DNA from: Datisca glomerata
Taxonomy: Eukaryota > Streptophyta > Magnoliopsida > Cucurbitales > Datiscaceae
Assembly: GCA_003255025.1 (NCBI GenBank)
Contig: QANY01013200.1
Location: 520,001-584,000 of the forward strand
Direction: 5' to 3'
DNA length: 64,000 bases
The notes under the pieces are model-generated. The model made no database searches. It was given only the letters and a program-made list of their open reading frames with translations, and was not told the origin of the DNA. Shown here in pieces: positions 44,246-57,143 of the stretch. Position 1 is the first letter of the stretch; each line of letters starts with the position of its first letter. Position numbers and translations under genes: made by a program.

Positions 44246-45331
44246 GGGAGAGAGTGCGTGGGGGCGAGAGTGAGAGAGAGTGTGTGCGAGGGAGAAAGTG
44301 AGAGAGTGAGAGGGAGGAGAGAGTGAGAAGATGTGAGGGAAATAGATAGAGAGACAGATAGAGAGAGATTGAGAGAGAGAGAGATGGTGCGCGTGAGAGA
44401 GAGAGAATGTGCGAGGGAGAGAGAGACATAGAGAGAGAGAGAGAAGGAAAGAAAGAGAGAATGAGTGTGAGAGACAGAGAGACGGAGAGAGTGAGTGCGA
44501 GGCAGTAGGATAGATATATAGATAGATGGATAGAGAGAGACGGAGAGAGACTTACAAGGAGAGAGAGACATAAGGAAAGATAGAGAGAGAGAGAGAGAGA
44601 AGGTAAGGGAGAGTGAGAAAGAGAGAGAGAGCGTGAGAGATAGGGAGAGAGATAGATAGACGGAGAGAGAGCAAGAGAGAGATAAATATATAGATAGATG
44701 GATAGGGAGATGGAAAGACGGTGATGGAGAGAGTGAGAGAGAAAGAGTGAGTGAGACGGAGAGAGTGAGAGAGAGAGTGCGAGCCGGATAGAGAGAAGGG
44801 GGAAGGAAGAAAGAGCAAGAGACAGAGAGTGAGGGAGAGGGAGAGATAGCGAGAGAGAGAGGGAGGGAGGGAGAGTGAGAGAGAAGAAGTGAGAGAGAAA
44901 GAAAGGGAGATATAGAGAGAGAGAAGGGGAGAGAGAGAAAGAGGGAGAAGGAAAAAATACAAAAAGATAGAAGGAAAGAGAGAGTGAGAGAGAGAGAGCG
45001 TAAGAGACTGGGAGAGAGAGACAAAGAGACGGAGCGAGTGAGCGAGAGAGGGAAAGAAAGGGAGAGAAAAAGAAAGAGCGAGGGAGAAAGTGAGAGAGTG
45101 AAAAACTAAGAGAGAGAGAGATAGAGAAAGATAGAGACAGAGAGAGAGGTAAACAAAGACAGAGAAATAGAGAGAGAGAGATATTTAGAGAGAGGGAGCG
45201 AGAGAGAGGGGTGGGGAGAGAGAGAGAGAAGGAGTGAGAGACATAGAGAGAGAGAGGGAGAAAGAGAGAGACAGAGGAAGAGAGAAAGACAACGAGAGAG
45301 AGAGAATGAGAGAGAGGGAAATAGTGAGGGA

Positions 45332-45389
45332 GAAAGATAGATGGATAGATAGATAGACAGATAGATAGATAGATAGATAGATAGATAGG
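45332..45389. repeat. (GATA)n tract in block G
   Basis: GATAGATGGATAGATAGATA with one GACAG variant, then pure GATA. It precedes GACGGAGAGTGATAGACAGG. Confidence 0.9.
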
Positions 45390-46049
45390 GAAAGAGAGAG
45401 AGGAGAGAGAGACGGAGAGTGATAGACAGGGAGAGAGAGACAGATAGAGTGAGAGAGGGTGAGAGGGAAAGAAAGAGAGAGAGTGTGTGTGTGAGAGAGA
45501 GTGAGAGTGAGAGAGAGAGAGAGATAGAGAGAGAGTGAGAGTGCGAGGGGGGAGAAGAGTAAGAGAGAGAGCATGTGTGCGAGAAAGAAAGTGAGAGAGA
45601 GAGAGAGAGGAGAGAGAGATAGAGAGAGAATGTATGAGGGCGAAGGAGAAGGAAATTAAGAGAGGGAGTGTGTGTGAGAGAGAGCAAGGGAGTGAGAGAG
45701 AGACATAGGGGAAGAGAGAGTGATAGAGAGAGAGCGTGAGAGACAGGGAGAGACAGGGAGAGAGAAAGAGAGACGGAGAGAGAGAGAGCGGGGAGAAAGA
45801 TATATAAAGAGAGATGGATAGAGAGAGAGACGGAGAGAGATTGACAGGGAGAGAGAGAGAAGGAAAGAGAGAGAGGGAGAGGGAGAGAGCGAGAGGGAAA
45901 GAGAAAGAGAGAGCGTGAGGACTGGGAGAGAGAGACAGAAAGAGAGATCGAGGGAGAGAGATAGATATATAGAGAGATAGATATATAGATAGATGGATAG
46001 AGAGAGTGAGATAGAGAGATTGAGAAGGAGAGAAAGAGAGGGACAGAGA

Positions 46050-46570
46050 GATTGAGAAGGAGAGAAAGAGAGAGAGATATGGAGCGAGTGAGAGATAGAG
46101 AGAAAGGGAGGAAGAAAGAGCGACTGACAGAGAGGGAGAGAGAGAAGGTGCGAGGGAGAGAGATAAAGATAGATAGAGAGAGGAGGAAACAAAGGGAGAG
46201 AGAGCGTGAGAGACACGGAGCGAGAGACAGAGAGATGGGGAGAGTGAGAGCGAGGGAGATATATATATATATATAGATAGATAGGGGGAGAGAGAGAGAT
46301 GGAGAGAGATTGACAGGGAGAGAGAGACATAAGGAAAGAGAGAGGGAGGGAGAGAGAGAAGGTAAGAGAGAGTGAGAGAGAGAGCGTGAGAGGCAGAGAG
46401 AAAGACAGAGAGATGGAGAGAGAGAGAGTAAGATAAAGGGAGAGACGGAGAGAGATTGACAAGGAGAGAGAGTGGGACGAAGAGAGATAGACTGGGAGAT
46501 AGAGAGAGACAGAGTGAGTGAAAGACAGAGAGCGAGACAAATAGGAGAGATTGAGAGGAAGAAAGAGCAA
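46050..46570. repeat. Duplicated segment, partner at about 63,560-64,000
   Basis: GATATGGAGCGAGTGAGAG, GAGGAAGAAAGAGCGACTG, GGAGAGAGAAGGTGCGAGG, GCGTGAGAGACACGGAGCG, a TA run, GGAGAGAGATTGACAGGG and AATAGGAGAGATTGAGAGG recur in order at offsets near 17.5 kb. The partner is cut by the window edge. Confidence 0.85.
46257..46280. repeat. (TA)n run
   Basis: About nine TA units follow GCGAGGGAGA. Homologous positions at 47,230-47,258 and 63,779-63,792 carry different TA lengths, an expected variable site. Confidence 0.88.
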
Positions 46571-47229
46571 GAGATAGAGAGGGAGGGAGAGGGAGGGAGC
46601 GAGAGAGAGACGGGGAGAGAGACTGAGAGACAGAGAGAGCGAGGGAGAGAGACCGAAATATAGATAGATGGATAGAGAGAGAGAGACGGAGATTGATTAA
46701 CAGGCAGGGAGAGAGAGAGGGATGGAGAGAGATAGACATTGAGATAGAGAGACAGAGCGAGTGAGGGAGAGAGGGAAATAAAAAGATAGAGGAAGAGAGA
46801 GAGGGAGAATGTGAGAGAGAGAAAAACTAAGAGAGAGAGAGTGAGGCATACATAGAACGATAAAGACAGAGAGAGAGACATTGAGAGAGAGATAAATAAA
46901 GAGAGCGGGATAAAGAGAGAGAGAGAGACAAAATTAGAGAGAGAGGGGGAGCGAGAGACAGAGAGAGGGGGAGGGGGAGAGAGAGAGACGGAGAGTGATA
47001 GACAGGGAGAGAGACGGATAGATCGAGAGTGGGTGAGAGGGAGAGAGAGAGTGGGGACAGAGAGTGAGCGAGAGAGAGTGCGGGAGAGAGAAAGTGCGGG
47101 AGAGAGATAGAGGAGACAGAGAGAGGGTGCGGGGGAGAGAGAGAGGTAGATAGAGAGAAGTAAAGAAAGAGGGAGAGAGAGTGTGAAAGACAAGGAGAGA
47201 GAGAGACAAAGAGATGGAGAGAGTGAGAG

Positions 47230-47260
47230 CGAGGGGGAGATATATATATATATATATAGA
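47230..47260. repeat. (TA)n run
   Basis: About twelve TA units in the same context (GAGAGCGAGGGGGAGA before, GATAGATGGATAGAGGG after) as 46,257-46,280. Confidence 0.88.
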
Positions 47261-47969
47261 TAGATGGATAGAGGGAGAGAGATGGAGAGAGGTTGACACA
47301 GAGAGAAAGAGAGAGAGTGTGTGAGATAGAGAGAATGAGAGAAAGAGAGAGAGTGAGAAAGAGAGAGAAAGTGAGACAGAGAGAGTCAGAGGAGACAGAG
47401 AGAGAGATAGTGAGAGAGAAGGAAACAAAGAGGGAGGGAGAGCATGAGAGACAGGGAGAGAGAGACGGAGAGATGGAGAGAGTGAGAGTGAGGGAGAGAG
47501 ATAGATATATAGATAGATGGATAGAGAGAGAGAGACAGAGAGAGATTTACAGGGAGAGAGAGTGAGAGAGAGAGAGAAGGAAAGAAAGAGAGAGAGAGAG
47601 AGAGAGAGAAGGAAAGAGAGAGTGAGAGAGAGAGCGTGAGAGTCAGGGAGAGAGAGATAGGGAAACGGAGCGAGTAAGGGAGAGAGGGAAAGAAAGGGAG
47701 AGAGAGAGAAAGTGTGTGAGGGAGAAAGTGAGAGATAAAGTGAGAGAGAAAGAGAGAGAGAAATAGAGAAAGATAGAGACAGAGATGGAGACAATGACAG
47801 AGAGATAAACAAAGAGAGAGATAGAGAGAGAGAGGGAGCGAGAGAGAGAGATATTGAGTATGAGAGAGAGGAGCGATAAAGTGAGAGAAATAGATAGAAA
47901 AAGAGAGAGACAGACAAAGAGAGAATGACAACAAGAGAAACAGTGAAGGAGAGAGAGGGAAAGAGCGAG

Positions 47970-47975
47970 GGAGAA

Positions 47976-48023
<48 letters not shown>
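47970..48023. repeat. (TA)n/(GATA)n tract
   Basis: GATATATATATA is followed by about ten GATA units. It is the longest tetranucleotide run outside block C in the second half of the window, apart from the similar tract at 45,332. Confidence 0.9.
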
Positions 48024-48026
<3 letters not shown>

Positions 48027-49504
48027 GAGATGGAGAGAGAGAGAGGGAGAGAGGGGGGAGGGAGAGAGAGACAGTGTGTGAGAGACATTGAGAGAAAGAT
48101 AGAGAGAGAAAGAGAGAGAGCGAGAGCGAGGAAGAAATCCAGAGAGGGAGTGAGAGAGAGAGGGAGAAAATGAGAGTGGGAGAGAGAGAGAGAAGGAGAG
48201 AGAGAGAGTAGGAGCAAGAGAGAGAGTGTGTGAGAGAAATAGAAAGAAGGAGAGAAGGAGAGAGAGTGTGTGTGTGAGGGAGAGAGATAACTATAGAGAG
48301 ATGGATAGAGGGAGCGAGAGATGGAGAGAGATAAACAGGGAGAGAGAGAGACGTAGTGAGAGAGGGAGAGAGGGAAAGAAGGGGAGGGAAAGAAAGAGAG
48401 GGAGAGAGCGAGCGAGAGAGATAGATATATAGATAGATGGATAGAGAGAGTGAGAGACTAAGAGAGATAGACAGGGGGAGAGAGAGTGAGTCGGAGTGAG
48501 AGAGGGAGGGAGGGAAAGAAAGAGATGGAAAGAGATTGAGTGAGAGAGATGGCAAGGTAGAAAATGAGAGAGAGAAAATGAGACAGAGAGAGAGACATAG
48601 AGAGATAGAGAGTAAAAGAAAGAGAGTGAGACAGAGTGTGTGTGAGGGAGAAAAAGAGACAGAGAGTGTGTGTGTGTGAGGGAGAAAGAGAGAGAGGGAA
48701 AAATTTAGAGATAGGGATAGAGAGGGACAGAGAGAGGGAAGGGGGAAGAGAAAGAAAGATAGAATGAATGAGAGAGTGAGAGAAGGAGCAATAGAGAGAG
48801 ACAGAGAGAGATGGAGAGAGAGGGGGGAGGGATAGAGGGGGAGAGAGAGTTTGTGTGAGAGAGGAAGAGACAGAGAGAGGGAGAACGAGTGAGAGAAATA
48901 GATATATAGATAGATGGATAGAGAGAGCAGGGGGAGAGAGGGGAGGGGGAGAGAGAGAAAGAGAGAGGATGAGCGAGAGAGAGAGAAAGAGAGAAGGAAC
49001 GATAGAGAGAGAAATAGAGAGAGATAGAGAGAGGGGGAGAGATAGAGAGAGGGGGAGGAAGAGAGGGAGAGATAGAGAGAGAGTGTGAGAGAGAGGAAGA
49101 AAGAGAGGGAGAGTCTGAGGGAGGAAGAAATCCAGAGAGAGAGTTAGTGAGAGAGAGGGAGAGAGAGATAGAGAGAAAGAGAGAATAAGCGAGAGAGAGA
49201 GAGGAGCAAGAGAGAGAAAGTGGGAGAGAGATAGAGAGAAAGAGAGAACAAGCAAGAGAGAGAGTGGGGGAGAAAGAGATAGACAGGGAGAGAGATAAAT
49301 ATATAGATATATGGATAGAGAGAGCGAGAGACGGAGAGAGATAGACAGGGAGAGAGAGTGAGACAGAGTGAGAGAGAGAGAAAGGGAATGAAGGAGAGGG
49401 AAAGAGAGTGAGTGAGAGAGAGAGGGCGAGGGAGAAAGTGAGAGAGAGACATAAAGAGAGAGACAAAGAGAGAGAGAGTGATAGAGAGGGAGAGTGGAAG
49501 AGAT

Positions 49505-49920
49505 GGAGAAATTGAGAGTGAAGAGTGTGAGGGAGAAAGACAGATAGAGATAGAAAAGTGAGAGAAAGAGAGACTGTGAGAGAGAGAGATTGGGAGCTAG
49601 AGAGAGGGAGAGGGAGGGAGAGAGAGCGAGAGAATGAGCAAGAGAGAGAGTGGGAGAGAGAGAAAGAGACAGAGAGAGGGAGAGAGAGAGGGAGGGAAGG
49701 AGGGAGAGTATGAGGGAGAGAGAGAGTGTGTGTGTGTGTCTGATAAAAAGAGGGGGAGAGAGTGGGGGAGAGAGAGAGCGAGGGGGATGAGAGAAAGAGA
49801 GAGAGGATGAGGTAATGGAGACATGGAGAGAGAGAGAGAGGGAGATAGAGAGAGTGAGAGAAAGGGGGAGGGAGAGAGGCACAGAGAGAGACAGGGACAT
49901 AGAGGGAGGGTGATTGAAAG
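49505..49920. repeat. Duplicated segment, partner at 37,255-37,680
   Basis: It matches the earlier segment word for word. The GTGTGTGTGTGTCTGATAAAA stretch at about 49,729 differs from GTGTGTGTGTGACACAGAG, and the flanking GA is freely variable. Confidence 0.85.
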
Positions 49921-50563
49921 AGGAGAGGGAGAGAGGGAAATATAGAGTGAGAGAGAGACAAAGAGAGAAAGAGAGTTAGTGAGCGAGGGAAAAAGAGAGG
50001 GAGAGTGATAGAGAGAGAGAGCGATAGAGATAGAGGGAGGGAGCGAGAGAGAGAGAGAGAGAGAGAAGGACCGATAAAGAGAGACAGAGTGCGAGGGAAA
50101 GAGAGTGCGAGGGAGAAAGAGAGAGAGATAGAGAGAGTGTGTGAGGGAGAAAGAGAGAGAGAGATAGAGAGAGATAGATAGATAGAGAGAACAGGGGGAG
50201 AAGGGGAGAGGGAGAAAGACGAAGCGAGAGTGGGAGAGAGGGGAAGAAAGAGAGAGGGAGAGAGAGAGTGGGGGAGAAAGAGGGATAGAGAGAATGAGAG
50301 AGATGGGAACGGTGACAATGGAATCGAGTGAGAGGGGAAGGGAGAGAGAGACACAAAGAGAGAGATATAGAGAGAGATAGATAGAGGGAGAAAGAGATAG
50401 AGAGAAAGAGAGAGAGAGAAGGAGAAAGGGAGAGAGACAGATCAAGAGAGGGAGAGAGGGAAAGAAAGAGAGAGAGAGTGATGGAGATAGAGAGATAGAG
50501 ATAGAGAGAAAATGAGAGAGAGAGAGGGAGGGAGTGAGAGAGACACAAAGAGAGAGAGAGATT

Positions 50564-50798
50564 GAAAACTAGAGAGGGCGACAGTGAGAGTGGGAGCGAG
50601 AGAGAGACAGAGAGGGAGGGAGAGAGAGAGGCAAGGAGAGAAACAGAGGGATGCAGAGAGACAAAGAAAGAGAGTGGGAGTGAGAGAGACAGAAAAAGAG
50701 AGAGTGAAAACTAGAGAGAGGGGGACAGTGAGAGTGGGAGCGAGAGAGAGACAGAGAGGGAGGGAGAGAGAGAGGCAAGGAGAGAAACAGAGGGATAC

Positions 50799-50842
<44 letters not shown>

Positions 50843-50845
50843 AGA
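50564..50845. repeat. 142-bp tandem duplication
   Basis: GAAAACTAGAGAG begins at 50,564 and 50,706. Both copies continue with GACAGTGAGAGTGGGAGCG, GAGGCAAGGAGAGAAACAG and AGAGGGATnCAGAGAGAC, with only a few differences. Only one copy exists in the homologous stretch at 36,436, so the duplication is younger than the F/F split. Confidence 0.9.
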
Positions 50846-52554
50846 GGGAGAGAGAGGAAGAGATGGAAAAATAGATAGAGTGTGTGTGGGAGATAAAGAG
50901 AGAAAGAGAGAGAAAAGTGAGAGAAAGAGAGAAGAAAGTGAGAGAGAGAGAGAGAGAGTGGGAACGAGAGAGGGAGGGGGAGGGAGAGAGAGAGTGAGAG
51001 AATGAGCGAGAGAGAGTGGGAGAGAGAAATAGAGAGAGAGAAAAGGAGAGAGAGAGATAGGGAGAGACGGACAGAGAGAGGGAGGAAGAAAGAACGAGAG
51101 AGAGGGAAAGAGAGTGAGAGAGAGAGAAAGAGAGAAGGGGAGACAGAGGGAGAGGGAGAAAGATAGATCAATAAATAGATAGAGTGAGAGAAAGAGAAAG
51201 AGCGAGAAGGAGCGAGAGAGAGGTAAGGACAGAGAGAGAACGACCAAGAGAGAAAGAGAGTGTGTACGAGGGAAAAGGGAGATAGAGATAAAGAGTGTGT
51301 ATGAGAGATAGAGATAGAGAGAGAAATATGGAGAGAGGGGGACAGTGAGAGTTGGAGCCAGAGAGGGAGAGGGAGGGAGAGAGACACAGGGCGAGAGAGA
51401 GAGAGGCAGAGAAAGAAAGAGAGGGACAGAGAGAGACAAAGAGAGAGAGAGATGAAGATAGAGAGAGAGAGATGAAGACAGAGAGATAGAGAGGGAGAGA
51501 GGAAGAGATGGAGAAAGATAGAGAGAGAGAGGGAGAGAGTGAAGGAGAAAGATAGAGAGAGGGAGAGAGTGAAATAAAGAAAGAGACATAGAGTGAGAGA
51601 GAGAGAGAGACAGACCGAGAGAGAGAGTGCGAGGGAAAAAGATAGAGAGAGATAGAGAGAGAATGTGTGTGTGGGAGAGAGAGAGATTGAGAGTGCGGGG
51701 GAGAAAGAGAGATAGAGATAGACAGATAGAGAGAAAGTGTGAGAGAGAGTGTGTGTGTGAGGGAGAAGAGATAGAGACGAATAGAGAGAGCGAAGGAGAA
51801 AGAGAGAGAGACAGAGAGAGAAGGAAAGAGAGATAGAGAGAGAGGGAGAAGAGAGATAGACATAGAGAGAGAGGGAGAAGAGAGATAGACATAGAGAGAG
51901 AGATCGAGAGAGATAGGGACAGTGAGAGTGGGAGCGAAAGAAGGAGAGGGAGGGAGAGAGAGAGAAAGATAGATCGATGGAAAGATAGATAGGGAGAGGG
52001 AGAGAGGGATAGAGAGAGATAGAGTGAGACAGAGATAGAGAGATAGTGTGTGAGAGAGAGGGATAGTGAGAGAGAGAGAGAGAGAGAGAAAGAGAAGGAG
52101 AGAGAGAGAGTGATAGGGAGATAGATAGAGAGGGGGAGGGAGAGAGTGAGAGGGAGATTGAAAGAGAAAGAGAGAAAGAGAGAGATAGATATAGTGAGGG
52201 AGAGATGAAGAAAGAGAGAGAGTGAGAGAGGGAGAAAAAGAGATAGAGATAGAGAGAGTGAGAGAGAGGGGGATAATGATAGGGGGAGAGAGAGCGTGGG
52301 GGAGCGAGAGAGCGAGAGGAAGAAAGAGAGTGTAATAGAGAGAGAGGGAGAGAGAGCGAGGGAGAGAGATAGAGAGAGAGGGAGAGACTTAAATAAAGAA
52401 AGAGACATAGAGTGAGAGAGAGAGAGAGACAGACAGACCGAGAGAGAAAGTGTGTGCGAGGGAAAAAGTGAGAGAGAGAGTGATGGAGAAAGAGCGAGAG
52501 AGAGAGAGGGAAAGAGAGATAGAGAGAGAAGGGGGAGAAGAGATAGAGAGAGAG

Positions 52555-54268
52555 ATTGAGAGAGACAGGGACAGTGAGATTGGGAGTGAAATAGGGAGAG
52601 GAAGGGAGAGAGAAATAGAGAGAGAGTTGAAGAGATGGAAAAATGGAGTGATAGAGAGAGATTGAGAGGGAGAAAGTGAGAGAGAGAGAAATTACGATAG
52701 GGAGTGGGAGCGAGAGAGAGTTTGAGGGAGAGAGCGAGAGAGAGAGTGGAAGGGAGAGAGAGAGAAAGAGAGAGAGAAGGAGTAAGATAGAGAGATAGAG
52801 AGAGAAAGAGAGAGAGAGAAGGAGATAGAGAGTGTCAGACCAAGAGAGAGAGAATGAGAGATAGAGAGACAGAAGGAGAGAGAGGGCGTGAGGGCGAGGG
52901 AGAAAGATTGTTTGGTAGTTAGATAGATAGATAGAGAGGGTGATAGAGAGAGAGTGAGAGGGAGATTGAAAGAGAGAGAGAGAGAGAGACAGAGAGAGAG
53001 AGAGAAAGATAAAGATAGAGAGGAAGAAAGAGAGAAAGAGAGAGCGAGAGAGAGAGAGTGAGAGAGAGATCGAGGGAGAAAGAGTGATAGAGAGAGAGAG
53101 AGTGTGTGTGTGTGTGTGAGAGAGAGGGAGAAAGATAGGGAGAGGGAGAGAGAGTGTGTGATAGGGAGATAGATAGATAGAAATGGAGGGAGGGAGTGAG
53201 AGGGAGATTTAAAGAGAGAGAGATAGCGAGAAAGTGTGAGAGTGAGAGAGGAAGAAAGAGAGTGAGAGAGTGAGAGAGAGGGAGGTCGAGGGAGAAAGAA
53301 AGATAGAGATAGAGAGAAAGTGTGAGAGAGAGGGAGAAAGGGAGAGAGAGGGGGGAGCGACAGAGAGAGAGGAAGAAAGAGAGAGTGAGAGAGAGAGAGA
53401 GAGCGAGGAAGAAAGATAGATAGATAGAGAGAGAGAGAGAGGAAGAAAGAGAGAGTGAGATAGTGAGAGAGGGAGAGAGCGACGGAGAAAGATAGAATAG
53501 AGAGAGAGAAAGAGAGTGAAATAAAGAAAGAGACATAGAGTGAGAGAGAGAGAGACAGACATACCGAGAGAGAGTGCGAGGGAAAAAGATAGAGAGAGGG
53601 ATAGTGAGAGAGAGAGAGAGAAAGAGAGACAAAGAGAAGGAGAGTGAGAGTGTGATAGGGAGATAGATAGAGAGGGGGAGGGAGAGAGTGAGAGGGAGAT
53701 TGAAAGAGTGAGAGAAAGAGAGAGAGATAGAGATAGTGAGGGAGAGATGAAGAAGGAGAGAGAGAGTGAGAGAGGGTCAAAAAGAGATAGAGAGAGTGAG
53801 AGTGAGAGAGAAAGTGTGAGAGAGGGGGATAAAGATAGGGGGAGAGAGAGCGTGGGGGAGCGAGAGAGCGAGAGGAAGAAAGAGAGAGTGAGAGAGAGGG
53901 AGGGAGAGAGAGCGAGGGAGAGAGATAGAGAGAGAGGGAGAGAGTTAAATAAAGAAAAAGACATAGAGTGAGAGAGAGAGAGAGAGACAGACCGAGAGAG
54001 GGGGGAGAAGAGATATAGAGAGAGAGATTGAGAGAGACAGGGACAGTGAGAGTGGGAGCGAGAGAGGGAGAGGGAGGGAGAGAGAAATAGAGAGAGTTGA
54101 AGAGATGGAAAAATGGAGTGATAGAGAGAGATTGAGAGGGAGAAAGTGAGAGAGAGAGAAATTACGATAGGGAGTGGGAATGAGAGAGAGTTTGAGGGAG
54201 AGAGCGAGAGAGAGAGTGGAAGGGAGAGAGAGAGAGAAAGAGAGAGAGAAGGAGTAAGATAGAGAGAT

Positions 54269-54303
<35 letters not shown>

Positions 54304-55500
54304 AGGAGATAGAGAGTGTCAGACCAAGAGAGAGAGAATGAGAGATAGAGAGACAGAGGGAGAGAGAGGGCGTGAGGGCGAGGGAGAAAGATTGTTTGGT
54401 AGTTAGATAGATAGATAGAGAGAGGGGGATAGAGAGATAGTGAGAGGGAGATTGAAAGAGAGAAAGAGAGAGAGAGAAAGATAAAGATAGAGATAGCAAG
54501 GGAGAGAGGAAGAAAGAGAGAGAAAGAGAGAGTGAGAGAGAGAGTGAGAGAGAGATTGAGGGAGAAAGAGTGATAGAGATAGAGAGAGAGAGTGTGTGTG
54601 TGAGAGAGAGGGAGAAAGATAGGGAGAGGGAGAGAGAGAGTGATAGGCAGATAGATAAATAGAAATGGAGGGAGGGAGTGAGAGGGAGATTTAAAGAGAG
54701 ATAGAAATAGAGAGAGAGAGAGATAGCGAGGGAGAGAGGAAGAAAGAGAGTGAGAGAGTGAGAGAGAGAGGGGTCGAGGGAGAAAGAAAGATAGAGATAG
54801 AGAGAAAGTGTGAGAGAGAGGGAGAAAGATAGGGAGAGAGAGGGGGAGCGAGAGAGAGAGGAAGAAAGAGAGAGTGAGAGAGAGAGAGAGGGAGAGAGAG
54901 CGAGGAAGAAAGATAGATAGAGAGAGAGAAGAAGTAAGAGAGAGTGAGATAGTGAGAGAGGGAGAGAGCGATGGAGAAAGATAGAATAGAGAGAGAGAGA
55001 AAGAGAGTGAAACAAAGAAAGAGACATAGAGTGAGAGAGAGAGACAGACATACCGAGAGAGAGAGTGCGAGGGAAAAAGATAGAGAGAGATAGAGAGAAT
55101 GTGCATGTGGGAGAGAGAGAGAGAGAATGAGAGGGAGCGAGAGAGAAAGGGAGCGAGAGAGAGAAAGAGATGGAGAGAAGGAGAGGGAGGGAGAGAGAGC
55201 TAAATAGATGCAAAAATAGAGTGATAGAGAGTGAGATTGAGAGGATGAAAGTGAGAGAGAGAGAAAAATTACTAGAGAGAGTGGGAGCGAGAGAGAGTTT
55301 GAGAGAGAGAGAGGGAGAGAGAGAGAGAGAAAGAGAAAGAGAGGGAGTGAGATAGAAAGATAGAGAGAGAGAGAGAGAGATAGAAAGAGGGGGATGGAGA
55401 TAGAGAGAGTCAGACCGAGAGAGAGAGAGAATAAAAGATAGAGAGCGAGAGGGTTAGAGTGGGCGTGAGGGCGAGGGAGAAAGATTGTTTGATAGTTAGA
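52555..55500. repeat. About 1.47-kb tandem duplication within block F
   Basis: GAAGAGATGGAAAAATGGAG lies at 52,629 and 54,099, and the ATTGTTTGGTAGTTAG tag at 52,908 and 54,390. Between them GAGAAATTACGATAGGGAG and GTGTCAGACCAAGAGAGAG are shared only by these two copies. GACATACCGAGAGAGAG recurs near 53,558 and 55,050. Copy 1 has an extra stretch of about 400 bp (53,590-54,000) resembling 52,060-52,440. Confidence 0.82.
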
Positions 55501-56337
55501 TATATAGATAGAGAGAGAGAGAGGGATAGAGAGTAAGTGAGAGGGAGATTGAAAGAGAGATAGAGAAAGAGAGAGATAGAGATAGCGATAGAGAGAGGAA
55601 GAAAGAGAGAGAAAGAGAGAAAGAGAGATAGAGATAGCGAGGGAGAGTGGAAAAAAGAGAGAGAAAGAGAGAAAGAGATAGAGAGATAAAGAGAGAGAGA
55701 TTAAGGGAGAAAGAGAGATAAAGAGAGAGAGAGAGAAAGTGTGCGAGAGAGGGAGAAAGATAGGGAGAGAGGGGAGCGAGAGAGAGGGAGAGAGAGGATG
55801 AGATGGAGAAATATAGACATGGTGTGTGTGAGAGAAAGAGAGAAAGAGAGAAGAAAGTGAGAGAGAGAGTGGGAGCGAGAGAGAGGGAGAGGGAGGGAGA
55901 GAGAGAATGAGCGAGAGAGAGTGGCAGAGAGAGATTGAGAAATAAAGAGACAGAGAGAGAAAAGGAGAGAGATAGGGAGAGACGGACAGAGAGAGGGAGG
56001 AAGAAAGAGCGAGAGAGAGAGAGACAGAGAGAGGGAGAGAGAGAGTGAGAGAAGAGAGAAAGAGAGAAGGGGAGATAGAGGGAGAGGGAGAAAGATAGAT
56101 TAATAAATAGATAGAATGAGAGAAAGAGAAAGTCCAAGAAAGAGAGAGAGAGAGAACGACCAAGAGAGAAAGAGAGTGTGTACGAGGGAAAAGGGAGATA
56201 GAGATAGAGAGTGTGTGAGAGAGAGAAATATGGAGAGAGGGGGACAGTGAGAGTTGGAGCCAGAAAGGGAGAGCGAGGGAGAGAGAGACAGGGAGAGAGA
56301 GAGAGGCAAAGAAAGAGAGAGAGGGACAGAGAGAGAC

Positions 56338-56373
<36 letters not shown>

Positions 56374-57112
56374 AGACAGAGAGATAGAGAGATAGAGAGG
56401 GAGAGAGGAAGAGATGGAGAAAGATAGATAGAGAGAGGGAGAGAGTGAAGGAGAAAGATAGATAGAGAGGGAGAGAGTGAAGGAGAAAGATAGATAGAGA
56501 GGGAGAGAGTGAAATAAAGAAACAGACATAGAGTGAGAGAGAGAGACAGACAGACCGAGAGAGAGAGAGAGTACGAGGGAAAAAAATAGAGAGAGATAGA
56601 GAGAGAATGTGTGTGTGTGGGAGAGAGCGATTGAGAGTGCTGGGGAGAAAGAGAGATTGAGATAGAGAGATAGAGAGAGAGTGTGAGAGAGAGAGTGTGT
56701 GTGTGAGGGAGAAGTGATAGAGAGGAATAGAGATAGCGAAGGAGAAAGAGAGAGCGAAGGAGAAAGAGAGAGAGAGAGACAGAGAGAGAGAGGGAAAGAG
56801 AGATAGAGAGAGGGAGAAAAGAGATAGCGATAGAGAGAGAGATTGAGAGAGATAGGGCCAGTGAGAGTGGGAGCGAAAGAAGGAGAGGGAGGGAGAGAAA
56901 GAGTTGCAGAGATGGAAAAATAGAGTGATAGAGAGAGAAATTACGAGAGAGAGAGTGGGAGCGAGAGAGTTTGAGAGAGAGAGGGAGCGAGAGAGAGAGT
57001 GGTAGGAAGAGAGAGAAAGAGAGAGAGAAGAAGTGAGATAGAGTGATAGAGAGAGAAAGAGAAAGATAGAGAGAAATAGAGAGAGAGGGATGGAGATAGA
57101 TAGAGTCAGACC

Positions 57113-57143
<31 letters not shown>

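Larger units (their letters stand above)
43481..49440. repeat. Block G, first occurrence
   Basis: It is tagged by GATAGATATATAGATAGATG-GATAGAGAGAG followed by GACGGAGAGAGATTGACAGG. The tag lies near 44,512, 44,690, 45,970, 46,655, 47,250, 47,510, 48,425, 48,900 and 49,300. GAGAGCGTGAGAGACAGGG and GACATAAGGAAAGAGAGAG are also typical. Short GATA and TA runs occur. No gene was seen. Confidence 0.82.
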
